Shown piece after piece: positions 1 to 5,287 of a DNA stretch of 6,390 nt. The stretch covers positions 1-6,390 of the forward strand of contig CAMBGW010000057.1 in assembly GCA_945866245.1 (NCBI GenBank), in the 5' to 3' direction. Below the pieces are notes generated by a model, which was not told where the DNA came from, did no database searches, and saw only the letters and a program-made list of their open reading frames with translations. The stretch is from Verrucomicrobia subdivision 6 bacterium (GTDB taxonomy: Bacteria; Verrucomicrobiota; Verrucomicrobiia; Methylacidiphilales; Verrucolacustridaceae). The position numbers and the translations under genes were made by a program. Numbering within the stretch: the stretch's first letter is position 1; each line of letters opens with the position of its first letter.

Positions 1-1389
1 CAAAGAGTTTTGGAATCGGAGCCTGTGCCTGAGAGACGAAGCTTTCGCCTTGCCTCCAAGATCATGAATGACGTGGGCTTTCAGATTGTGACTCGTTTTC
101 TCAAGAAGGCAGAGAAAGGAGACTTTCTGGGTGGGCTTGAGCCGTTGGCCGGGGTGTTGCCGTTGGGGTTGGCAACGGCACCCTACCTTTACTCATTTCA
201 TGCCTTGCGAAATGATCGAAAAATGTGGGGAGAGGTTTCCGAGCGGTTTCTTGGAGAACGCCCTAAGAATTTACAGAATCACTGCCGAGGCTGGTTCACC
301 GACACGTTAGAGGACGTGAATGGAGTAGCTCGCACCATCCGCACGATGGCAGCGGCAGGGCGAGCGAGTGGGGCAGACATCACGATTTTAACCAGTCGGC
401 CCGGTTTCTGCCCAGAGGAGGGGGTGGTTAATTTTCAGCCAGTGGGGGTCTTCACCATACCTGAGTACGATCTGCAGAAGCTGAGTTTCCCGCCTATCCT
501 GGAAGTGGTGGATCACGTCGCTCAAAAAGGGTACACCGAATTAATTTTAAGTACCCCTGGGCCAATGGGCTTGGCGGGTTTGTTGGCGGCCAATGTATTA
601 GGGCTGCGAACCAGCGCTATTTATCACACCGATTTCCCGCAGTACGCTCGTTTTCTGAGCGAGGACGATCCTCTTATTGAGGGGATTGCCTGGAACTATA
701 TGCACTGGTTTTACAGCCAGATGGACCGAGTTTACGTGAACTCGCAAAGTTATTTAGAGCGATGGGTGGAGAAAGGATTGGCGCGAGAAAAGTTAGCCAT
801 TTTACCGCGGGGTTTAGACACGGAGCTTTTTTCCACATCCCATCGGCAAGAGGAGTTTTGGAAGAGCCGGGGAGCGAAAGGAAAGGTGGCTCTTTATGTG
901 GGACGAATGTCGAAAGAAAAGGAGTTAGATTTTTTAGCACGAGTTGCCGCAAGTATAAATCAAGGGCAGGCGATAACTTTTGCTTTTGTAGGAGAGGGCC
1001 CTTTTCTTGAGGAGTTGAAGCGCAAGGTTCCTAAGGGAATTTTCACGGGAGTTTTGCAGGGTCAGGAGCTCTCGCAAGCCTATGCGTCGGCAGACCTCTT
1101 TGTCTTTCCTAGTACAACCGATACCTACGGCAATGTGGTGGTGGAGGCGATGGCATCCGGTTTGCCTGTTGTGGTATCGGACCAAGGTGGACCGAGGGAG
1201 CTTTTGCGTGACGCGCAGGATGGGGAAAGGGTGATGACGGGGGATGTGGGCAAGTGGGTTTCGGCGATTGAACGTTTGCTGGCGGGGCAAAATGGGGTGA
1301 AGGAGAGGGAGGGTAGGCGGAGGCGGACTGTTTTGGATCGAAGTTGGAGTGACGCATTTACAAGATTTTGGCGTGATGCGCTTCTATGA
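1..1389 (+). CDS. GT4-family glycosyltransferase, probably 5'-truncated by the window edge
   Basis: Retaining GT-B glycosyltransferase of family GT4, expected to move a sugar from a nucleotide-sugar donor to a lipid or glycan acceptor at the cytoplasmic membrane face. Residues here are counted from the TTG codon at 10. The GT4 N-terminal signature WFTDTLEDVNGVARTI lies at 95-110, an acceptor-side segment YHTDFPQYARF at 205-215, the interdomain LPRGLD at 265-270, the phosphate-binding GRMSKEK (R299, K304) at 298-304, VGEGP at 327-331, and the donor-binding E-x7-E region at 371-379 as DTYGNVVVE. There the first acidic residue is Asp rather than Glu, a variant I recall from GT4 relatives of MgtA type. 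Around 90 residues precede the GT4 domain, more than the family usually has, and the frame stays open through base 1. The TTG at 10 is therefore probably not the true start, and the leading residues may be the tail of another domain. The gene ends at TGA 1387-1389. Substrate is not deducible. Confidence 0.88.
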   Translation, partial: QRVLESEPVPERRSFRLASKIMNDVGFQIVTRFLKKAEKGDFLGGLEPLAGVLPLGLATAPYLYSFHALRNDRKMWGEVSERFLGERPKNLQNHCRGWFTDTLEDVNGVARTIRTMAAAGRASGADITILTSRPGFCPEEGVVNFQPVGVFTIPEYDLQKLSFPPILEVVDHVAQKGYTELILSTPGPMGLAGLLAANVLGLRTSAIYHTDFPQYARFLSEDDPLIEGIAWNYMHWFYSQMDRVYVNSQSYLERWVEKGLAREKLAILPRGLDTELFSTSHRQEEFWKSRGAKGKVALYVGRMSKEKELDFLARVAASINQGQAITFAFVGEGPFLEELKRKVPKGIFTGVLQGQELSQAYASADLFVFPSTTDTYGNVVVEAMASGLPVVVSDQGGPRELLRDAQDGERVMTGDVGKWVSAIERLLAGQNGVKEREGRRRRTVLDRSWSDAFTRFWRDALL

Positions 1390-1410
1390 GCAGCTTGCAA
1401 TGCAAATGAA

Positions 1411-1440
1411 TTGACGCAGGGCACTTCTGAACGTTTTATT
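1411..1440 (+). promoter_or_regulatory. Weak candidate promoter for the proline-rich protein and trxA
   Basis: TTGACG at 1411-1416 (5 of 6 to the sigma-70 -35 consensus) is followed after 18 bases by TTTATT at 1435-1440 (4 of 6 to the -10). It lies in the 56-base gap after the glycosyltransferase. Transcription would start at about the ATG at 1446, giving a message with no leader. Such matches occur by chance, and readthrough from the upstream gene is equally possible. Confidence 0.2.
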
Positions 1441-1445
1441 ACAAG

Positions 1446-2171
1446 ATGGCAGACCCCATTCCCAAGCCGCCCCTGCCTCCTTTACCCCCAGGGGTTTCTT
1501 TGCCGGGTGCACCTAGGCCCCCTGGGATGCCTCTTCCTAGCCTGGCTAAGCCTCCTTTGGCTCCTCCGGGTGTAGGTCTTAAGCCCCCAGCCCCATCTTT
1601 ACCGAAACCACCGGGGCCACCCACTGCGCCATCGCCAGCGACCCCGGCGCCAGGACTAAAAAAGGAGACGATGCGACTTACTCCACCGTCTGCACCCAAG
1701 CCGCCAATTCCTAGCGCACCGGGTGCTGGAGCGCCGACACCACCAGCTGTACCTGGATTGCCAAGCGCTGCTCCGAAAGCGCCAGGCCTCACGCCTCCAG
1801 CTGTCCCGGGCGCAGCCAAGCCGCCAACTGATCTGCGCAAGGAGACGATGAGAATTTCACTGCCACCGCGACCCGGACCTGGAGCAGGGGCTGTCCCTCC
1901 AAAACCAGTAGGTGGCCCAGCTCTTGCTGCGACTCAAGTTGCGAAACCAATGAGTCCATTAGCTGGAGCAGGTGGGGTTGTCCCTAAAGGTGGTGCATCC
2001 CAGACAGCAGCTCCGAGCGGAGTTTCCGCGGCAGCTTCTCGTCCTGCTGGAGCGGCAGTCGCACGTACGGTGGTGGACAGCGATAGTGGGGGCACGGCTC
2101 TAGCCATTGCGGCACTACTTGCCTCGATGGTGGCTTTTGGAATTGTGCTTCTCAGTTACTTAGGTAAGTAA
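1446..2171 (+). CDS. Proline-rich basic protein with C-terminal membrane anchor, function unknown
   Basis: I do not recognise this family. The 241-residue protein has three parts. Residues 1-200 are proline-rich low-complexity sequence: 62 prolines in the whole protein, almost all here, with PP and KPP runs, many Ala and Gly, and only four acidic residues (D3, E74, D129, E133) against about a dozen lysines, so this part is basic and probably disordered. Two copies of a short motif interrupt it, KKETMRLT at 72-79 and RKETMRIS at 131-138. Residues 217-239 form one hydrophobic helix, followed only by GK. There is no N-terminal signal peptide, so the likely topology is tail-anchored with the proline-rich part in the cytoplasm. 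The ATG at 1446 has no convincing ribosome binding site. trxA follows after 7 bases, which suggests cotranscription. It could be a scaffold, or a docking platform for a kinase or other modular partner. The frame is real: composition is consistent throughout, and the hydrophobic tail ends at a stop placed just before trxA. Confidence 0.8.
   Translation: MADPIPKPPLPPLPPGVSLPGAPRPPGMPLPSLAKPPLAPPGVGLKPPAPSLPKPPGPPTAPSPATPAPGLKKETMRLTPPSAPKPPIPSAPGAGAPTPPAVPGLPSAAPKAPGLTPPAVPGAAKPPTDLRKETMRISLPPRPGPGAGAVPPKPVGGPALAATQVAKPMSPLAGAGGVVPKGGASQTAAPSGVSAAASRPAGAAVARTVVDSDSGGTALAIAALLASMVAFGIVLLSYLGK
1659..1859 (+). repeat. Two copies of a K/R-K-E-T-M-R-[LI]-[TS] motif in the proline-rich protein
   Basis: The copies span 1659-1682 and 1836-1859. 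Both encode KETMR followed by an aliphatic residue, then Thr or Ser, and are followed by prolines. The bases AAGGAGACGATG are identical in both copies, but the Arg and following codons differ (CGA CTT ACT against AGA ATT TCA). This suggests the peptide rather than the DNA is being kept. A second short peptide repeat, PPAVPG, occurs at residues 99-104 and 117-122. Confidence 0.7.
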
Positions 2172-2178
2172 GAGTCTT

Positions 2179-2505
2179 ATGGCTGACGGAAATACCATCA
2201 CGTTGACTCAGGCAAACTTTGAGACTTCGGTTCTGAAATCGACCGTTCCTGTTCTGGTCGACTTCTGGGCGGAGTGGTGCGGGCCGTGCCGGATGATCGC
2301 TCCACTGCTTGAGCAGATCGCTAAGGAGCATCCAGGGAAGGTCGTGGTGGGCAAGGTTAACGTGGATCAAGAGCAGGCTCTGGCGGCAAAGTATGGCATC
2401 CAATCCATTCCCGCTTTTTTTATTTTTAAAAATGGGGAGATCGCGGAGCAGTTTATTGGGGCACAGCACTCTCGTCAGAGCATCGAAGCTAAGCTGGGCT
2501 TGTAA
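2179..2505 (+). CDS. trxA: Thioredoxin
   Basis: Small cytoplasmic thiol-disulfide oxidoreductase that reduces protein disulfides and is itself recharged by thioredoxin reductase. At 108 residues it matches the usual single-domain length (E. coli TrxA 109) and aligns along its whole length. The active site WAEWCGPCRM puts the redox cysteines at C34 and C37. The buried acid is D28 and its partner lysine K59. The cis-proline loop is GIQSIPA with P78; the residue after it is Ala where Thr is usual. FKNGE (83-87) and the late GA pair (94-95) are also conserved. There is no signal peptide, so it acts in the cytoplasm. The ATG at 2179 is 7 bases after the stop of the proline-rich gene, preceded by a weak purine stretch (TAAGAG). 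It converges with the regulator gene downstream. A general trxA is the simplest reading; a dedicated partner for the membrane protein upstream is possible but unproven. Confidence 0.96.
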   Translation: MADGNTITLTQANFETSVLKSTVPVLVDFWAEWCGPCRMIAPLLEQIAKEHPGKVVVGKVNVDQEQALAAKYGIQSIPAFFIFKNGEIAEQFIGAQHSRQSIEAKLGL

Positions 2506-2520
2506 ATTTTTCGGGCTTCA

Positions 2521-2537
2521 GTCCCCAAGCTTGGGAC
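2521..2537. terminator. Small palindrome between convergent genes, possible bidirectional terminator
   Basis: GTCCCCAAGCTTGGGAC contains the perfect 12-base palindrome CCCAAGCTTGGG at 2524-2535. As RNA it gives a stem of about 5 base pairs (GTCCC with GGGAC) on either strand. No run of T follows on either strand, so intrinsic termination would be weak. Position, between the stop of trxA (2505) and the stop of the opposing regulator (2552), is the main argument. Confidence 0.25.
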
Positions 2538-2551
2538 AAAGGTAACGGGAA

Positions 2552-3199
2552 CTAGGCTGCGGCAACGACGGTGTAGGTGCAGCGGTAAAGACCAGCGATT
2601 CTCTCTTCCTCCCGCTTGACCTTGGCACGAAGTACCTTTTCAAACATTTGACGCTCGTAATCCCGGATCATGGGGAAGCTATCGATGCAGTCGAGGATGG
2701 CTGAATTAAATTCTGTAATCCGATGTGTGCGGGAAGAGTTTTCAAAGGAGTACTCGGCCATATAGCCGTCTTCTTCCCTGAGCTGAGCAAGCCCGCGATA
2801 GCGAGATTCACCCTCAAGCTTTTGAAGCTTGATTTCGTAGCGTTGCGTTTCTGCCTTATAGATGTTGTGAAGAATCTTTTCGGGTCCAAGAGAACCGTAA
2901 ATCTCTTTGACCGACTCTAAAATTTGTAAGCTGAATTGGGGGTATCGGCTGGGGAAAAACTCTCTGGCTCCATCGGTCAAGCGGTAGGCCTTTTCAGGGC
3001 GGCCCATGCCCTTAGGGCGGCGCCAGGTGTCGAGGTAACCGTCCCGCTCAAGCCCGATACAGTGCTGTTTGATTCCCATGTAGGAGAGCCCGACCCTTTG
3101 GCAAAGCTCAGCGACCGACAGACCTTGGCTCCGTTTGATTTCCCGAAGAATGGAGAGCTTCGGGTTGTGATTGTTTTTGGAGAGCAGCTTGGTCTTCAT
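2552..3199 (-). CDS. Winged-helix transcriptional regulator, SufR/COG2345-like
   Basis: Likely DNA-binding regulator of 215 residues. Residues 14-75 form a winged helix-turn-helix: SVAELCQRVGLSYMGIKQH holds the recognition helices and RRPKGMGRPEKAYRLT is the wing, both typical of the ArsR-like COG2345 group that includes cyanobacterial SufR. Residues 90-150 look helical and charged, suited to dimerisation. The C-terminal third follows the SufR sensor pattern (FPMIRDYERQMFEKVL at 175-190, then GLYRCTYTV at 203-211). Known SufR proteins bind a [4Fe-4S] cluster through spaced cysteines here. By my alignment this protein has Ser166 and Arg179 at the first two positions, no cysteine at the third, and keeps only C207; its other cysteines are C33, C47 and C171. 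Iron-sulfur sensing as in SufR is therefore doubtful. The ATG at 3197-3199 is supported by an in-frame stop four codons upstream; no ribosome binding site is seen. The target genes are unknown, and no suf genes lie in the window. Confidence 0.82.
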   Translation of the reverse strand: MKTKLLSKNNHNPKLSILREIKRSQGLSVAELCQRVGLSYMGIKQHCIGLERDGYLDTWRRPKGMGRPEKAYRLTDGAREFFPSRYPQFSLQILESVKEIYGSLGPEKILHNIYKAETQRYEIKLQKLEGESRYRGLAQLREEDGYMAEYSFENSSRTHRITEFNSAILDCIDSFPMIRDYERQMFEKVLRAKVKREEERIAGLYRCTYTVVAAA

Positions 3200-3263
3200 T
3201 CGTAGAAGTTAAATAATCACCAACCTAGCGAAGCAAATCAACTACTGAATTAAAATTATTCAC

Positions 3264-3336
3264 TAGCCCTAACGGGACTCGAACCCGTGCACCGGCCTTG
3301 AGAGGGCCGTGTCCTAACCAGCTAGACGATAGGGCC
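3264..3336 (-). tRNA. tRNA-Glu (anticodon CTC)
   Basis: Folds as a complete cloverleaf of 73 bases. The acceptor GGCCCTA pairs with TAGGGCT (with a G1-U72 wobble common in tRNA-Glu) and the discriminator base is A. The D arm is GTCTAGCTGGTTAGGAC. The anticodon stem CGGCC/GGCCG encloses the loop CTCTCAA, with anticodon CTC at 3300-3302 reading GAG codons. The variable region is 4 bases, and the T arm is ACGGG-TTCGAGT-CCCGT. The 3' CCA is not encoded (GTG follows the discriminator), so it must be added by the CCA-adding enzyme. It sits 65 bases after the glmS stop and 64 bases before the regulator start, all on the same strand. I see no strong terminator on either side, so it may be processed from a longer transcript. 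Confidence 0.96.
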
Positions 3337-3401
3337 TCAATCATTTGAAAATAGCGGATTCAGACCAAGGGGCAATCTTGCAAAAGCAATTCCGCGCCCA
3401 A

Positions 3402-5249
3402 CTACTCCACCGTGACCGATTTTGCTAAATTTCTCGGCTTATCCACATCCCGCCCGAGCGCGACGGCCGTGTGGTAGGAGAATAGTTGCAGAGGAATGAC
3501 ATTCAGAATGGGCTGAAGAAGCTCATGGGTCTTGGGCACTTCGAGAAGCGCATCGGCCAGCCCTTGAACCTTCGTATCCCCCTCATGTCCGACAGCGATG
3601 ACGGGTCCACCTCTGGCTTGAATCTCCTGCAAGCTACCTAAATTTTTGTCGTACACCCCGTCTCTCGTGGCAATCAGAACGGTAGGGGTGTTGGAATCGA
3701 TCAGCGCGATTACGCCGTGCTTCAATTCAGCGCTGGGGTAGCCCTCAGCATGAATATAGGTGATCTCCTTCATTTTGAGGGCTCCCTCCAAAGCAATGGG
3801 GAAGTTGGCCAAGCGACCTAGAAACAGCATCGAGCGGCATTGGGCATATTGTTTGGCCACTTGGGCAATCGCATCGGAGTGACGCAACGCTTGCTGAATC
3901 TTTTCAGGCAGCTGCGTTATTGCCTCTAAGAGTTCCGCCCCATGAGCCGCGGAGAGTTGGTGCAGGCGACCTAACAAAAGTCCTAAAAGGGCAAAGACCA
4001 TGACTTGAGAGGTAAAAGATTTTGTCGCGGCAACGCCGATCTCCGGACCAGCGTGCATGTAGACCCCTCCATCGCTATCCCGGGCGATCGAGCTGGCAAC
4101 ATTGTTGCAAATACCAAGACAGGGATACCCCCGGCGTTGGGCTTCACGCAGGGCGCCCAAGGTGTCCGCAGTCTCACCGGATTGGCTGACCGCTAGGAAA
4201 AGGGTATGACGCGAAACCGGTGAATCCCCGTAACGGAATTCGCTGGCGTGCTGTGTCTCGACCGGAATCTTGGCTAGATCCTCAATCAGATATTTGCCCA
4301 CCATTCCCGAGTGAAGGGCTGTTCCGCAACCTAAAACAGAGATTCGCTGGATTTGGCGAAGCTGGTCGGCGCTCATATTTAACCCGCCGAGTTTCGCGGT
4401 GCTCCCATCTCGATCGAGCCGACCACGGAAAGCGTTCTCGATCGAACGGGGCTGTTCCATAATCTCCTTGAGCATGAAATGGGGGTGGGATCCTTTGTCG
4501 GATTGAATCAGCCCGTTCTCAATCTCCTCCACTTTGATTTTAGTGTGAGATCCAAGGGGGGAGGAAACGTCAAAGCGATCGGCATGGAGTGCGACGATTT
4601 CCAGGTCTTTTAGAATGACAACTCGGTTGGTGTAGGGGGCGAGGGCCTGAGTGTCGCTGGCGAGAAAGTTTTCTCCTTGGCCGACTCCGATGACGAGTGG
4701 ACTGCCGCGTCTAGCGCCCACCACCAGGCCAGGCAGGTCGGAATGAATTACGGCAATGCCTAGGGTTCCATGAATCTGGTTGAATAGTTGGCGGATAGCC
4801 TCCAAGAGTCGTGGCTCACCCTTTGCCTGACTTTTCGCGTAGGCCTCCCCAAGGCAGTGCGCGAGAACCTCGGTGTCGGTGTCGGAATGGAAAGTGTGAC
4901 CTGCCTTGGAAAGTTTCTCCTTTAATTCGAGAAAGTTTTCAATCACCCCATTGTGGACGAGGGCCAATTTTCCCGACTGATCGAGGTGGGGATGCGCGTT
5001 GGTGTCTGTGGGAGCTCCGTGGGTAGCCCAACGGGTGTGGCTGATTCCCATCTCCCCCTGAATGGGTTTCGCTTGGCAAGCCTTAGCGAGGTTTTCGATT
5101 CTTCCGCTTTTTTTGCGAACTTCGATTCCGTGTCCGTTAAGAATCGCTAGCCCGGCAGAATCATAGCCTCGGTATTCCAGCCGGCTGAGTGCCTCAAGAA
5201 GGATGGGCTGGGCCTTTCGCGGCCCCACATAGGCAACAATTCCACACAT
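3402..5249 (-). CDS. glmS: Glutamine--fructose-6-phosphate aminotransferase (isomerizing)
   Basis: Makes glucosamine-6-phosphate and glutamate from fructose-6-phosphate and glutamine, the first step to UDP-GlcNAc for peptidoglycan and other amino-sugar polymers, in the cytoplasm. Length is 615 residues against 609 in E. coli, and all parts are present. The N-terminal class II glutaminase domain has the nucleophile C2 in MCGIVAYVG, HTRWATHG at 71-78, N100-G101 for the oxyanion hole and SDTDTE at 122-127. Two SIS sugar-isomerase domains follow: GCGTALHSG at 307-315, SQSGETADT at 355-363, GPEIGVAATK at 401-410, and AELKHG at 507-512 with H511 as the isomerase histidine. The C-terminus is the canonical DVDKPRNLAKSVTVE with K610. 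The start is certain because Cys must follow Met. No Shine-Dalgarno sequence precedes it. Only 38 bases separate it from divergent glgC, leaving no room for a glmS ribozyme outside the glgC coding region. Confidence 0.98.
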   Translation of the reverse strand: MCGIVAYVGPRKAQPILLEALSRLEYRGYDSAGLAILNGHGIEVRKKSGRIENLAKACQAKPIQGEMGISHTRWATHGAPTDTNAHPHLDQSGKLALVHNGVIENFLELKEKLSKAGHTFHSDTDTEVLAHCLGEAYAKSQAKGEPRLLEAIRQLFNQIHGTLGIAVIHSDLPGLVVGARRGSPLVIGVGQGENFLASDTQALAPYTNRVVILKDLEIVALHADRFDVSSPLGSHTKIKVEEIENGLIQSDKGSHPHFMLKEIMEQPRSIENAFRGRLDRDGSTAKLGGLNMSADQLRQIQRISVLGCGTALHSGMVGKYLIEDLAKIPVETQHASEFRYGDSPVSRHTLFLAVSQSGETADTLGALREAQRRGYPCLGICNNVASSIARDSDGGVYMHAGPEIGVAATKSFTSQVMVFALLGLLLGRLHQLSAAHGAELLEAITQLPEKIQQALRHSDAIAQVAKQYAQCRSMLFLGRLANFPIALEGALKMKEITYIHAEGYPSAELKHGVIALIDSNTPTVLIATRDGVYDKNLGSLQEIQARGGPVIAVGHEGDTKVQGLADALLEVPKTHELLQPILNVIPLQLFSYHTAVALGRDVDKPRNLAKSVTVE

Positions 5250-5258
5250 GGTGAACTT

Positions 5259-5287
5259 GTTCTAGCGGGCGGTTTGGATAGGGTCAA
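5259..5287 (-). promoter_or_regulatory. Candidate sigma-70 promoter of glmS
   Basis: Read on the - strand, TTGACC at 5287-5282 (5 of 6 to the -35 consensus) is followed after exactly 17 bases by TAGAAC at 5264-5259 (4 of 6 to the -10). Transcription would begin about 7 bases further on, near 5252, only some 3 bases before the glmS ATG at 5249. The message would thus be leaderless or nearly so, which agrees with the missing ribosome binding site. The -35 abuts the glgC start codon at 5288, so polymerase bound here could compete with glgC initiation. Confidence 0.45.

Noticed and set aside
10..12. TTG as the true start of the glycosyltransferase
   Set aside because: Only 9 bases precede it, no ribosome binding site can be judged, and the frame is open to base 1, so it cannot be told from an internal leucine codon.
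674..1424. Several 80-120 codon open frames, mostly on the - strand, inside the glycosyltransferase gene
   Set aside because: None shows a recognisable motif, and they lie within a gene whose GT4 motifs are continuous on the + strand.
1439..1840. 133-codon glycine-rich open frame on the - strand
   Set aside because: It is the complement of the proline codons (CCN gives NGG) of the gene on the + strand. The + frame has a coherent C-terminal membrane helix and operon spacing; the antisense frame has only composition.
1446..2171. TonB-like or secreted proline-rich protein
   Set aside because: TonB-type proteins have an N-terminal membrane anchor and a folded C-terminal domain. Here the only hydrophobic helix is at the very C-terminus and there is no signal peptide.
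3208..3236. Promoter of the regulator (TTGCTT, 17 bases, TTTAAC on the - strand)
   Set aside because: The -35 matches only 3 of 6 and the -10 only 4 of 6; kept as part of the leaderless observation but not listed as a feature.
3379..3390. TTGC-TTTT-GCAA hairpin (- strand) after glmS as a terminator
   Set aside because: The stem has only 4 base pairs and no T-run follows, so it is too weak to call.
3983..5150. Short open frames inside glmS in other frames
   Set aside because: GlmS is complete with all catalytic motifs, and the overlapping frames have no domain signature or ribosome binding site.
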